Shown here in pieces: positions 17,793-26,535 of a stretch of DNA of 57,824 nt (within the stretch, counting starts at the first letter, position 1; each line of letters begins with the position of its first letter). A program made the position numbers and the translations under genes. Source of the stretch: an uncultured Clostridium sp. (GTDB taxonomy: Bacteria > Bacillota_I > Bacilli_A > RF39 > UBA660); NCBI GenBank assembly GCA_947427095.1, contig CANEGO010000007.1, positions 1-57,824 on the forward strand. Reading direction: 5' to 3'. The notes below the pieces were generated by a model. The model was not told the DNA's origin. It searched no databases and saw nothing but the letters and a program-made list of their open reading frames with translations.

Positions 17793-18256
17793 TTATCTAT
17801 TCTTAACTAAAGTAGTTGATTCTTGCTCTTTATTATTTTGTTCATTATCAACGAAATATGTTTCCGGTTCAAATTTTTCTAATTTTGCATAATTATCAGT
17901 AAAACCACTACCAGTAACAAAATAATAACCATTAATGCTTTCTTTAACAGACACCTTATCTTCCATAGCATCTATTGCACATTTATCAACCGTTTCATAT
18001 CCGATAGTTCTATTAAAATCATTATCCAATAATAACTTAGAAAATGGAGCATAATGAATGGAATAATTAGATACTTGTCCTTCATATAAAATGAAAGTAT
18101 TATTACATAGTACATCATAAAACTCATACTTTTCTCCATTTTTTCGTATGTATCCATAAGATTTTCCTACTTTAAAAGAATCATTTTTTCATCAACAAAA
18201 GCAACAACACCCAAAGTATTACCACTTTCATCATATAAACTTATTGGCCATATATA
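17793..18256 (-). pseudogene. Frameshifted, 5'-truncated gene remnant of unknown family
   Basis: A continuous protein can be read on the minus strand only if one base is restored in the T6 run at 18184-18189 (A6 on the coding strand): the upstream part reads LYDESGNTLGVVAFVDEK and the downstream part DSFKVGKSYGYIRKNGEKY onward to 17793. Upstream, the frame is closed by a TAG at 18257-18259 and has no start codon. The product has no motif I recognise. Either a dead gene fragment or, less likely, an assembly or sequencing indel in a homopolymer. A small GAATTC-centred hairpin with a T-run follows the stop near 17775-17786. Confidence 0.6.
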
Positions 18257-18302
18257 CTAACATATTTGTTCGTTTCTGTCAATTTTAACTACATATCAAA
18301 GT

Positions 18303-19697
18303 TTAGTGGACATAGCGATCAATTAAATCATACGGATTAACACAAACTTCTTTATTTCTTCTATATAAATACTCACAGCCAACAATATATACAACATCAT
18401 CTTTTTGTTTCATTTCAAGCGCTTTTTCTATTGCTTTTTCTCTATCATATATTACTTCATAATTATCACATGAAAGCGTGCCTGTCATGCCTTCTAGTGC
18501 TAAAGAAATACCGCTCTTATTTCTATCGGTTGTAAAAATAACATAATCAGAGTATTTCGTGGATATCTTTCCAAACTCTTTATATTCAAAGATATCTCTT
18601 TCTTCTAATCTTCCTATTACCGAAATTATCTTTCCTTTTTTATTTTTAGATAAAAACTTCATATCCTTTCTTAACGCATCGGCAGTAACAGCAAAATCAA
18701 TGATTACACCTTTATAATTCTCCATTCTACCTTTCATACTAAAATTATTTATTGCAGAAATACAATCCTCTATAGTTAACCCTAACAGTATACAAGTTAA
18801 AACTGATGCACAAACATTATAAACGTTGTTAATACCTATTAACTTTGTTTTAATATTATATTCTTTACCTTTATAAACGATTATAAAATCTGTTTCATAT
18901 AGACTTTCTTTTATATCTTTAAAATATAAATCTGCCTTATCATTTTTACCAAAAGTAAAAACCTTTGCAGTACTTTTATCCTTAAAATAATGATGATTTA
19001 TGTCATCAGCATTTAAAACCAAATAACCATTTTTCTTTATTTTATGAACTATCTTAAGTTTCGAAGAAAGATAATCTTTTATATCACTATGTTCACCAAT
19101 ATGAGCTTCAGAAAAATTTGTAACTAATGCTATATCAAAAGTAATGTTACCAATACGATTTTGTTTTAGTCCGTAGCTAGAACTTTCTATAACAATATTA
19201 TCAACTTCATTTTCTTTAAATTTATCAATTGTCTTATATAACTTATCAATCGGTAAAGTTGTATTAGGAACGCCAAATTCTTCAAAATTATACTTTTTAG
19301 AGTGAATGCCATTAGTTCCAATGCATCCACAATTTAGCTTACAATTCAAAATTTCATTTATTAAATTACATACCGTAGTCTTACCAGCTGTTCCAGTAAC
19401 TCCTACTACGTTTTTAAACTTATCATTAGGATTACCATAGTACCAGTCCATTATCTCTGGAATGTTAAAATTAACATCATTAACCATAATTACTGGCACT
19501 CTAACGTTTACGTTTCTATCACATACAAGTGCAATGGCACCGTTTTCTATTGCCTCATTAATAAAATCATGCGCATCACTATTTATGCCCTTACGACATA
19601 TAAATAAATCCCCTTTTTCTACTTGTTTAGAATTTAATTGTACCCCACTTATTACTACGTCTATTCCACAATTAAACAAAGTCTTTAAATTTTTCAT
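18303..19697 (-). CDS. murE: Mur ligase, MurE-like
   Basis: MurE adds the third residue of the peptidoglycan stem peptide to UDP-MurNAc-dipeptide in the cytosol. The N-terminal UDP-binding domain (DLFICRKGINSDAHDFINEAI), the ATP loop GVTGTAGKTTV, the NFSEAHIGEHSDIKDYLSSKLKI region with the carbamylated-lysine position and the C-terminal DFAVTADALRKDM are recognisable. The amino-acid-selecting loop, DNPR in DAP-type enzymes, reads TDRNKSG here, so the third residue cannot be inferred. The ATG at 19697 follows GTAGGTGAT; the 16 codons further upstream are not conserved. An extended -10 TGTTATAAT (near 19714) precedes it. Confidence 0.8.
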   Translation of the reverse strand: MKNLKTLFNCGIDVVISGVQLNSKQVEKGDLFICRKGINSDAHDFINEAIENGAIALVCDRNVNVRVPVIMVNDVNFNIPEIMDWYYGNPNDKFKNVVGVTGTAGKTTVCNLINEILNCKLNCGCIGTNGIHSKKYNFEEFGVPNTTLPIDKLYKTIDKFKENEVDNIVIESSSYGLKQNRIGNITFDIALVTNFSEAHIGEHSDIKDYLSSKLKIVHKIKKNGYLVLNADDINHHYFKDKSTAKVFTFGKNDKADLYFKDIKESLYETDFIIVYKGKEYNIKTKLIGINNVYNVCASVLTCILLGLTIEDCISAINNFSMKGRMENYKGVIIDFAVTADALRKDMKFLSKNKKGKIISVIGRLEERDIFEYKEFGKISTKYSDYVIFTTDRNKSGISLALEGMTGTLSCDNYEVIYDREKAIEKALEMKQKDDVVYIVGCEYLYRRNKEVCVNPYDLIDRYVH

Positions 19698-19764
19698 ATT
19701 ATCACCTACTAAAATTATAACATATTGGATAATTATATGATACAATCTAAGTAGAGGTGATTAT

Positions 19765-20163
19765 ATGAAAGACTGCATTTTCTGTAAAATTATTAATAAT
19801 GAAATACCAAGTATGAAGATTTATGAAGATGATATTATCCTAGCATTTTTAGACGTAAATCCAGATAGTGATGGGCATACTCTTATTATACCTAAAACTC
19901 ATTATAAGGATATAAATGATATTCCTGATGATGTTTTACTTCATATTTATAAAACATCTAAAAAAATAATGAAATTATTACAAAATAAGTTAAATTGCGA
20001 CGGTTTTAGTTTACTTCAAAATAACGGTGATGTTCAAGAAGTTAAACATTATCATTTACACATAAAACCATATTATAATGGTAAAAAGCCTAATGAATTA
20101 ATAAAGCATCAAGAATTTATTAGTGATCCTAAAAAAATATATGAAAAAATTAAAGAAGCTTAA
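19765..20163 (+). CDS. hit: HIT-family nucleotide hydrolase/binding protein
   Basis: A 132-residue histidine-triad protein of the Hint/HITA type that cleaves purine nucleoside phosphoramidates. The zinc-type CIFCKI (Cys4, Cys7) is at the N-terminus and the triad H95-Y-H97-L-H99 near residue 95-99 is followed by the family IKP. The ATG follows AGAGGTGAT. It is transcribed divergently from the MurE-like gene, whose start lies 67 bases away, and shares a bidirectional terminator with the VanY gene downstream. Confidence 0.93.
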   Translation: MKDCIFCKIINNEIPSMKIYEDDIILAFLDVNPDSDGHTLIIPKTHYKDINDIPDDVLLHIYKTSKKIMKLLQNKLNCDGFSLLQNNGDVQEVKHYHLHIKPYYNGKKPNELIKHQEFISDPKKIYEKIKEA

Positions 20164-20178
20164 ACTTAGAGCTTCTTT
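20152..20178. terminator. Bidirectional terminator between hit and the VanY gene
   Basis: AAAGAAGCT (20152-20160) pairs with AGCTTCTTT (20170-20178). T-rich tracts follow on both strands, so it can end both convergent genes; it overlaps both stop regions. Confidence 0.75.
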
Positions 20179-21575
20179 TAATTTATTCCTAGATACTCTT
20201 CTAAAGTTAAACCGCTGGCTTTTACTTTTGTTGCAACATCTACTCCAAGATATCTAACATGCCAAGGTTCATATATATAACCCGTTATATCTGTTTTATT
20301 TTTTGGATACCTAACTATAAAACCATATAAGTGGGCGTTTTCTTCTATCCATTTTGCCTCATCGGTATTTTCAAAAGTTCTATCAACGCTTCCTATATCA
20401 AAGGCAAAACCTGTTTGATGCTCTGAATGTCCTGGTTTAGCAGAATAAGTATTGGCTTTTTCCTCACCATCTTTTAAAGCGTACTTTTGAAATAATTCTT
20501 TTTGTGTTTTATAGGATCGGTACCCCGAAATCAAGTTTAAATCAAGACCTAAAACCATTGCATCATTTTGCATTTTTTCTAATGCCTTATATGCCTTTTT
20601 ATTAACCTTTGGATCATAATCTTCAGGAAGTGAGTAATCCTTATTAACAAATATTATTCCGTTTACGTAAGTAATACCATCTTTTTGTTCTATAATCGGT
20701 TCTGTTTTACTAACCGCACTATTTTTTTCCTTTATGACAACATTTCTATACACCTTTGATTTATTACCATTCGTATCAGTTACACTATAGGTTATTTTAT
20801 ATGTTCCTGGTTTTTTTGTATCAATAGTGTTTTTAACCTTTACTTTACTTGTTATATCACCATCATAATTATCTATCGCAGAAAAACCTTCCTCTACGTA
20901 CTTACTTCCATAGTCCAATGCTACATTTTCTTCTCCAATTAAATTAATTATAGGCTTTTCGCTATCAACAATATTTATAACCCGATACAATCTTTTTGTA
21001 TAATAATTATCAACCTTAAGATTATACGAAATAACGTAAGATCCTGTTTTATTATTATTTAAATTAGAAAATACGTCTACTTTTTTTGTATCTTTTCCAT
21101 TTATTTTACTTACTACGTAGGGATCGGTAAAATCCGATTTATATTCTATATTATAACTATTATAGCCATTTAATTTAAATAAAGAATAATTTCCATCGTG
21201 AACTCTTTTATAATCTTTTTTTACAGAATCACAAAAACTATTTGTTTTATAGACCCTCTTATAAATATTTTTTCCAAAAGACTTATAACCATCATGGTTT
21301 AAATCTTTTACGTATGCATCATAAATTGTCTTATCAATGGTTTTTATTGTTAATATCTCCGTCACATAACAATTAAACCATTTATTATTAAAAGTAACTT
21401 TTGTATTTACTTTATAATTTCCGCCATCATGATCATAACTATAATCTGACTTAAAAAAAGGAAGAGAAAAAAATAAAGATAATAATAAATAAAATACAAG
21501 GCAAATAACTAATATTAAAAAAATCAAATTAAATACTTTAATTCTTTTATTTCTAAACTTAATTGTAACCAACAA
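20178..21575 (-). CDS. Membrane-anchored D,D/L,D-carboxypeptidase, VanY family, with Ig-like domain
   Basis: A 465-residue envelope enzyme. An N-terminal anchor helix spans about 14-36 with the rest outside. Residues about 208-282 form a DUF5011/Ig-like repeat (PIINLIGEENVALDYG through NYDGDITSKV to SVTDTNGN). The C-terminal VanY peptidase (about 315-460) has the zinc ligands H386 and D393 in SEHQTGFAFD and H439 in EPWHVRYLG, plus the LISGYRSYKTQ motif. It trims D-Ala or tetrapeptide stems in the wall. The region 45-200 is unique and Lys/Tyr rich. The start lies close to an AT-rich stretch with no strong ribosome site. Confidence 0.88.
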   Translation of the reverse strand: MLVTIKFRNKRIKVFNLIFLILVICLVFYLLLSLFFSLPFFKSDYSYDHDGGNYKVNTKVTFNNKWFNCYVTEILTIKTIDKTIYDAYVKDLNHDGYKSFGKNIYKRVYKTNSFCDSVKKDYKRVHDGNYSLFKLNGYNSYNIEYKSDFTDPYVVSKINGKDTKKVDVFSNLNNNKTGSYVISYNLKVDNYYTKRLYRVINIVDSEKPIINLIGEENVALDYGSKYVEEGFSAIDNYDGDITSKVKVKNTIDTKKPGTYKITYSVTDTNGNKSKVYRNVVIKEKNSAVSKTEPIIEQKDGITYVNGIIFVNKDYSLPEDYDPKVNKKAYKALEKMQNDAMVLGLDLNLISGYRSYKTQKELFQKYALKDGEEKANTYSAKPGHSEHQTGFAFDIGSVDRTFENTDEAKWIEENAHLYGFIVRYPKNKTDITGYIYEPWHVRYLGVDVATKVKASGLTLEEYLGIN

Positions 21576-21694
21576 AAATCACCCCATATCTAACATTATT
21601 GTATCTCTTTTTATAAAAATTAACAATAAAATTAAAATAGGATCCTAAACTGTGAAGCTGTCAATAATAAATAGGTGTGTTAATAAGAAAAAAA

Positions 21695-21712
21695 GAAGCT
21701 AAATTTAGCTTC
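21695..21712 (-). terminator. Terminator of the YjcZ-like micro-genes
   Basis: A perfect 18-bp palindrome (GAAGCTAAA and TTTAGCTTC) is followed on the minus strand by six Ts, three bases beyond the stop of the gene at 21715. Confidence 0.8.
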
Positions 21713-21714
21713 CT

Positions 21715-21858
21715 TTAGCATATAAATGAACCAACTATTATAGCAAGTAGGATATAAAGTACTATTACTAGTAAAAATCCATTGCCTCTACCTCTTGAGC
21801 ATGTGTTTCCACATGTGTTGCAAGAGCTAGTAGTTGTGGTTGTTCCGCAACATGCCAT
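21715..21858 (-). CDS. YjcZ-like small sporulation membrane protein (47 aa)
   Basis: A short gene with a very strong AAAAGGAGG ribosome site ten bases before the ATG at 21858. The 47-residue product has a Cys/Thr-rich head (MACCGTTTTTSSCNTC and further cysteines), a short basic RGRG hinge and one transmembrane helix, GFLLVIVLYILLAIIVGSF, matching the YjcZ family pattern of tiny sporulation-associated membrane proteins. The six or more cysteines are unusual for the family. It follows the 29-residue gene at 21886 by 27 bases and should be co-transcribed with it. Confidence 0.75.
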   Translation of the reverse strand: MACCGTTTTTSSCNTCGNTCSRGRGNGFLLVIVLYILLAIIVGSFIC

Positions 21859-21885
21859 AGTTTACAAACCTCCTTTTATACTAGA

Positions 21886-21975
21886 CTAAACAAAAGCACC
21901 TATTATGATTACTAATAAGATAAATAATACTAATATGATTCCAGCGCTAGAAGCACAATTACAATTGTTTCCCAT
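21886..21975 (-). CDS. YjcZ-like small sporulation membrane protein (29 aa)
   Basis: A 29-residue micro-protein starting MGNNCNCASSAG and continuing with a single hydrophobic helix, IILVLFILLVIIIGAF, the YjcZ-type pattern. GGAGG precedes the ATG. A sigmaK-like -10 element sits 30 bases upstream (22006-22014), which supports expression in the mother cell late in sporulation. Function of the family is unknown; products are found in or near the spore envelope. Confidence 0.75.
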   Translation of the reverse strand: MGNNCNCASSAGIILVLFILLVIIIGAFV

Positions 21976-22005
21976 AATTCATTCCTCCTTTTTGTCTTTT
22001 CAAAG

Positions 22006-22014
22006 TATTTTATG
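22006..22014 (-). promoter_or_regulatory. SigmaK-like -10 element
   Basis: The minus strand reads CATAAAATA, an exact match to the sigmaK -10 pattern CATANNNTA, with AC dinucleotides about 15-17 bases further upstream where the short sigmaK -35 belongs. It faces the two YjcZ-like genes. Confidence 0.5.
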
Positions 22015-22053
22015 GTATTTGTAACAAAAGTGTGAGTATCTTTATCAAAAAAG

Positions 22054-22082
22054 TTGCACGAAAGCATATAATTTGTTATGAT
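22054..22082 (+). promoter_or_regulatory. SigmaA promoter of prsA
   Basis: TTGCAC (22054-22059) and TATGAT (22077-22082) are separated by 17 bases, ending 34 bases before the prsA start. It is divergent from the sigmaK-like element. Confidence 0.7.
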
Positions 22083-22116
22083 ATATAAGTAAAATTAATA
22101 GGAGGAATAAATAAAA

Positions 22117-23364
22117 ATGGCAGAAAAAAAGAATGCAGCAAGTAAAAATAAGAATGTGAAAAAAACTACTAACACAGCTTCTAAAGCGCCTGCTAAAAAG
22201 CAAGATACAAAGGCGAAAGTAAATAAGCCTACTAGTAAAAAAAGCATAAAAACAAAAGAAGTTAAAAAGGACGTAATAACAGAAGAAAAAGTAGTAGATA
22301 CTTATGCTTCAAAATTAAAAAAGGACAAAAAGGAATCAAGAATTAAAAAATGGTTTAATGATTTAACCCTAGAAAGAATAATAATAGGTGGCGTTATCAT
22401 AATAGCGTTATTATTAATTATTTTAATCTTCGTTTCAACAAAAAATACTAAAACTAAAAATGGAGATGATATAGTAGTAAGTGTTGATGGTAAAACTATC
22501 ACTGCTAATGAATTATACTCTGAGTTAAAAAAGCAAAACGGAAAAAACGTGGCAATAAATATAGTTGATGATTATATATTAAACAAGGAATACAAAACAA
22601 CTGATGACATGAAAAAATCAGCTGAAAATACAATTGATAGTTATAAATCTACATATGGTGATAACTATGAAGCTTTCCTTGAGTATAACGGAATTAACGA
22701 CGATAAAGAATTAAAAGAAATACTAATAAAGAATAGTAAATTAACACTTGTTACAGAAGATTATATAAAAAATAATTTAGCTGAGAAAGAAATGAAGGAA
22801 TATTATGAAAATAATATATATGGTGATATATCTGCTAAACATATTTTAATTTCTTTCGATTATGACGACGATGCTAGTGATGAGGAAAAAGAAGCAAAAG
22901 AGAATGAAGCTAAATTAAAAGCCGAAGAAATAATTGAAAAACTAAAAAAAGGAGAAGACTTTAGTACCCTTGCTAAAGAATATTCAGAAGATGAAGGTTC
23001 AAAGGAAAATGGTGGAGATTTAGGTTACTTTAATACTGGAGACATGGTTCAAGAATTCGAAGATGCCGCTTATAAACTAGCGGTTAATGAATATACTACT
23101 ACCCCTATTAAAACAACTTACGGATATCACATAATAATGAAAACTGGACAAAAAGAAAAACCAAGTTATAAAAAATCAAAGGATACAATAATTGAAAAAT
23201 TAGTTGAACAAAAGAAAACAAATGATAGTACAATAAGTGTTAAAGCAATGATTGCTTTAAGGGAAAAATACAAAATAAAAATAAAAGATAAAACCATTAA
23301 AAGTGATTATAATAGCTATATAAAAGAAGCTACAACAACCACTACTACAACAAATAATAATTAG
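22117..23364 (+). CDS. prsA: Membrane-anchored peptidyl-prolyl isomerase, PrsA/parvulin type
   Basis: A 415-residue foldase. The first 85 residues are a Lys/Ala/Thr-rich cytoplasmic tail, followed by one transmembrane helix (about 88-107, IIIGGVIIIALLLIILIFV) and an outside SurA/PrsA-type chaperone domain with a parvulin core (AKHILISF, GEDFSTLAKEYSEDEGSKENGGDLGYF, TTYGYHIIMK). Bacillus PrsA is a lipoprotein; here there is no lipobox and the anchor is an uncleaved signal-anchor helix. It helps fold exported proteins. The C-terminus is a Thr/Asn run. It has its own sigmaA promoter and terminator. Confidence 0.9.
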   Translation: MAEKKNAASKNKNVKKTTNTASKAPAKKQDTKAKVNKPTSKKSIKTKEVKKDVITEEKVVDTYASKLKKDKKESRIKKWFNDLTLERIIIGGVIIIALLLIILIFVSTKNTKTKNGDDIVVSVDGKTITANELYSELKKQNGKNVAINIVDDYILNKEYKTTDDMKKSAENTIDSYKSTYGDNYEAFLEYNGINDDKELKEILIKNSKLTLVTEDYIKNNLAEKEMKEYYENNIYGDISAKHILISFDYDDDASDEEKEAKENEAKLKAEEIIEKLKKGEDFSTLAKEYSEDEGSKENGGDLGYFNTGDMVQEFEDAAYKLAVNEYTTTPIKTTYGYHIIMKTGQKEKPSYKKSKDTIIEKLVEQKKTNDSTISVKAMIALREKYKIKIKDKTIKSDYNSYIKEATTTTTTTNNN

Positions 23365-23366
23365 AA

Positions 23367-23390
23367 AAACTAGTTCATATGAACTAGTTT
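23367..23390. terminator. Bidirectional terminator, perfect 24-bp palindrome
   Basis: The palindrome is centred on CATATG and flanked by As and Ts, giving a T-run on either strand. It lies between the convergent prsA and NUDIX genes and overlaps the NUDIX 3' end. Confidence 0.85.
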
Positions 23391-23998
23391 TTTGTTGGAA
23401 AATAATTTATTTTTTCAAATACTTGCTCTTCTTTTTCACAAATATCGGAAACATTTTTAAAATAATCTTTGTCCATTGTACATTGCTTATCTTGATATTC
23501 TGTAACTGAAAATAATCTCTTATCAAGAAGCAAGTTTTTCTTTAAAATTATTAAAGCATTTCTAACATGAACTTCCATTCCAGGAATAGTAACATCTTTT
23601 TGTTTATCAAAGTCTTTTATGTTTTTATAACTAAAATTATAATTTACTATTTCCTCTGGTTTAATCCATCTATACTCTTCGCAACTAGGATTTTCTTTTA
23701 TATTTCTATTAATAGATCTTACTAAAAATACTAGCCCTTGAGATGATGAATTATCCTCTTCTCTTGAAAAATGATAGACCGATAAAAAAGCTATATCATT
23801 AGTAAAAGAAAGACCTGTTTCCTCTTTTAATTCTCTATATAAAGCACCAATAACATCCTCACTCTTTTCACACTTACCTCCTGGGAAAACCCATTTACCA
23901 GCCATGTTTTTAGCATTTCTAGATCTTTTTATAAATAAAAATTCGCCATTATTTTCTATTACCGCAGTAACAGGTATAGTATGTTTATTATTCATCAT
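23384..23998 (-). CDS. NUDIX hydrolase with C-terminal extension
   Basis: The Nudix box is complete: GGKCEKSEDVIGALYRELKEE with TGL after it, preceded by KRSRNAKNMAGKWVFP as in MutT/8-oxo-dGTP or ADP-ribose type enzymes. The catalytic domain takes residues 1-135; a roughly 65-residue tail rich in Lys and Asp (QYQDKQCTMDKDYFKNVSD) has no recognised match. The start overlaps the recX stop by 11 bases, so it is translationally coupled to recX. The substrate is not predictable. Confidence 0.85.
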   Translation of the reverse strand: MMNNKHTIPVTAVIENNGEFLFIKRSRNAKNMAGKWVFPGGKCEKSEDVIGALYRELKEETGLSFTNDIAFLSVYHFSREEDNSSSQGLVFLVRSINRNIKENPSCEEYRWIKPEEIVNYNFSYKNIKDFDKQKDVTIPGMEVHVRNALIILKKNLLLDKRLFSVTEYQDKQCTMDKDYFKNVSDICEKEEQVFEKINYFPTKN

Positions 23999-24764
23999 AA
24001 CCTTCCTTTATTATACTAGTTATATCACTACTAGTATATCCTTTTGTGTATAGTTTTTGAGCTATAAAATAAGTTAACTTACTTCCCTCATATTTATTCT
24101 TATATTTATTATAAAGTTTATTATAATCTTTTTTTAACTTATCAGGATCTGATTTAAGATTATAATTGGAAAGCTCCTTTAATATCATACTCTTATCATA
24201 ACCTAAATTACTAAAATAACTAACCAATTTAACTTTAAGGGAATTAGTACTTCCTTTTTTTATTCTGATTTGCTTTTCTACTAAATTAGAAAGTTTTTCT
24301 CGGGTTATAGAATCATCAATTTCCTCTATTACTTCATTTACAATACTTTCATCTATACCATACTTCAAAAGTTCTCTTTTAATCTTAAAAGGCCCAGACG
24401 TAGAAATTATTAGTCTATCATTAACAAATGCTTTAGCAAACTTAAAATCATTTAAATATCCTTCCTGAATTAATTTTTTAATTACGTTTTCTATTAAGGT
24501 ACTACTTATGTTCTTTTTAATTAAATATTCTTTTAATTCTTTAATACTACGCATTCTAATTGCTATATAATTAATAGCTATATTATAAGCATGTACATCT
24601 GTATTTTGTTTCATTAACTCATCTAATAAATTATTATCTATTTCTTTTGTAATTAGTAAATTATTATTTATAATAACATCTTCATATAAGGTTATGCTTT
24701 CATTATTATCTAGCAAAATCTTATATTTATCTTTTGAAGTTTTTTTAAAACTTATTATCTTCAT
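23988..24764 (-). CDS. recX: Regulatory protein RecX
   Basis: RecX binds RecA filaments and modulates recombination and SOS. The three-helix repeats are visible: RMRSIKELKEYLIKKN, LIQEGYLNDFKFAKAFVNDR (the conserved G-Y-L-N/D-D-x-x-F-A motif) and the C-terminal LSNLGYDKSMI and LYTKGYTSSDI repeats. The ATG at 24764 has AAGGAGG five bases upstream; the nine preceding codons are discarded. At 258 residues it is of Bacillus type (long form). It is followed by the overlapping NUDIX gene and preceded by rpoZ. Confidence 0.9.
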   Translation of the reverse strand: MKIISFKKTSKDKYKILLDNNESITLYEDVIINNNLLITKEIDNNLLDELMKQNTDVHAYNIAINYIAIRMRSIKELKEYLIKKNISSTLIENVIKKLIQEGYLNDFKFAKAFVNDRLIISTSGPFKIKRELLKYGIDESIVNEVIEEIDDSITREKLSNLVEKQIRIKKGSTNSLKVKLVSYFSNLGYDKSMILKELSNYNLKSDPDKLKKDYNKLYNKYKNKYEGSKLTYFIAQKLYTKGYTSSDITSIIKEGYDE

Positions 24765-24795
24765 CAAAACCTCCTTATAAGAAAAAAACATAATA

Positions 24796-24990
24796 CTATT
24801 TAATTTGTATTAAGTCTTCCATCACTTCTTCAAGCGCTCTACCTATATTTTTACTACATTTATACTTACTTTCTGGCATTTGATAATGATCTTTTTCAGT
24901 CATTTCTTTTGCTCTTCTTGATGCAACATGTACAAGTAAGTACTTTGATCCAACCTTAGTAAGTAGTTTATCAATCGATGGATAAATCAC
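24796..24990 (-). CDS. rpoZ: RNA polymerase omega subunit
   Basis: A 64-residue omega subunit, which helps assemble and stabilise RNA polymerase. It has MIYPSIDKLL at the start, the conserved SKYLLVHVASRRAKEM helix and the KNIGRALEEVMEDLI helix. The start is a GTG at 24990, with GGGAG about nine bases upstream; a GTG three codons earlier overlaps the ribosome site. In Bacilli rpoZ usually follows gmk, which is absent here. Confidence 0.92.
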   Translation of the reverse strand: MIYPSIDKLLTKVGSKYLLVHVASRRAKEMTEKDHYQMPESKYKCSKNIGRALEEVMEDLIQIK

Positions 24991-25053
24991 TAATATCACA
25001 CTCCCTATTTTTAGTATATACCTAGTGTAATACTAATATCAATAGATTGTACA

Positions 25054-25533
25054 TTATTTTACATTATTTTTATTATCAAGGCTTTTTTCATATTCTGAGC
25101 AAGGGGTAAATATTACTGGATCATTTCCAAAAAATAGATTAACATCATTATCAAACTTTTCTATTTCAGAAGATGATGCTCCACTTTTAATCTTAAAATC
25201 TCTTACTTTTTTTAAATAACCCATTAACATTACATCGCTTCTTTTATCGATTTCACTAAGAGCTCCTAACGAATTGTCTAAAGATGAAATTCTAATACCT
25301 TCCTGAATTATTAAAAATATTGATTCATAGTCTTCCTTGGTTAATCCTGATTTTAAAAAAACTTTAACCGGATCTTTACCTTCGTGAATATCCATGCATC
25401 CTTTAGTTCCTATTAACGTAATGAGTTTTGGAAAAAATAAATGGACGTATTCTAAATCTTGACTATTTTCTCCTAATAAATTACTAATTCTTATATCTAT
25501 AAGTTCCTTTATTGGATTACTGATATCTTTCAT
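25054..25533 (-). CDS. Uncharacterised protein (159 aa)
   Basis: Not recognised. A helical, cytoplasmic protein with two cysteines (in TKGCMDI and FTPCSEY). The start ATG at 25533 has GGAGG five bases upstream, better than the ATG at 25545. It contains a TKEDYESIFLIIQEGIRISSLDNSLG segment and an acidic C-terminus. It is upstream of rpoZ on the same strand and behind a TATAAT near 25550, so it could lead an operon with rpoZ, recX and the NUDIX gene. Confidence 0.65.
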   Translation of the reverse strand: MKDISNPIKELIDIRISNLLGENSQDLEYVHLFFPKLITLIGTKGCMDIHEGKDPVKVFLKSGLTKEDYESIFLIIQEGIRISSLDNSLGALSEIDKRSDVMLMGYLKKVRDFKIKSGASSSEIEKFDNDVNLFFGNDPVIFTPCSEYEKSLDNKNNVK

Positions 25534-25623
25534 AACCGCCTCCATGATATATAAACATTATATCATAAAATGAAAAAAATTCCTAATTAGGAATTTCTTT
25601 TTCATATTTATTTAATGCTTAAA

Positions 25624-26427
25624 CTATATATGATATTCACCATTTTTATCATAACCTATGTCTTTCAAATAGTTATTTAATATATTTTTTCTTTCATCTG
25701 GAATACCATTATAATCATGTCTTTTTAATATTTCGGCTATTTTTATATTATCGAAACCTTCGTTTTCTAATAAGCAAGATATTTCACTAATCATATCTAT
25801 AATCCTTATCGTTTCATCCCCTAAGTTTTTTGATTTCATAATATTTTTTCTTAATTTTAATACTTCAATAATACTTGCGGGAATAAGTCTTTTATCAAAG
25901 TAATCATTTGCAACATTATCTAAATTTGTAAGTACATAACTTTTTTCATAAGAATTATTTTTTACAGATTCATAAATTTTATGAGCTGATATATCTAAAG
26001 AGTCAGTTAGCGGATTGCAACAAGAAAGCATTTTGCTTATCATACCACATAACTTTAAAGTTGCTAAATAAGTATTTTCACAATTTAGTAAACACAAACC
26101 ACTTAAATCTTTTATAGAAGTAGTAATTTCAGATTTTTCATTCACCACAAATGGTAAAATATCATTAATAGCTAATAACTCATTATTTTCTTGTTGTTCC
26201 ATTTTAATAAAAAAACTTCTATAACTATCATATTTTTTAGGGATAAAAGCCTCCGAATATAATATCGATAAAATTTGAAGTAATAAATCATCATCAATAT
26301 TAAAATTCTCATTATCAACCTTTATTTCTAATTCCTTAAAAGTTTTACTATCAACTTTTACTTGTAATATACATCTCCCATACTTATAAATACTATCAAT
26401 CATTTTACTTAACTCAAAAATTAGCAT
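25624..26427 (-). CDS. Uncharacterised protein (267 aa)
   Basis: Not recognised. An acidic, mostly helical cytoplasmic protein with a cluster of cysteines in the middle (GLCLLNCENTY and MLSCCNPL). No signal peptide or membrane helix. The ATG follows GGAAG nine bases upstream, and a -10-like TATAAT precedes it near 26460. The product of the neighbouring gene at 25054 is equally unknown; a functional link is only suggested by position. Confidence 0.65.
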   Translation of the reverse strand: MLIFELSKMIDSIYKYGRCILQVKVDSKTFKELEIKVDNENFNIDDDLLLQILSILYSEAFIPKKYDSYRSFFIKMEQQENNELLAINDILPFVVNEKSEITTSIKDLSGLCLLNCENTYLATLKLCGMISKMLSCCNPLTDSLDISAHKIYESVKNNSYEKSYVLTNLDNVANDYFDKRLIPASIIEVLKLRKNIMKSKNLGDETIRIIDMISEISCLLENEGFDNIKIAEILKRHDYNGIPDERKNILNNYLKDIGYDKNGEYHI

Positions 26428-26508
26428 ATAAATCTTCCATCTCCTAACAATTGCTTAGTATTATATCATAACTTTTTATATTATCAACATTTTAATTATT
26501 CTAAAAAA

Positions 26509-26530
26509 GATTCCCATTTTATTGGGAATC
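26509..26530 (-). terminator. Terminator of the CotD-like gene
   Basis: GATTCCCA (26509-26516) and TGGGAATC (26523-26530) form a strong stem, followed on the minus strand by six Ts. Confidence 0.85.
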
Positions 26531-26535
26531 CTTTT

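Noticed and set aside
17972-18157. 61-codon frame opposite in phase to the remnant at 17793
   Set aside because: It overlaps the better protein-like reading in another frame and has no ribosome site.
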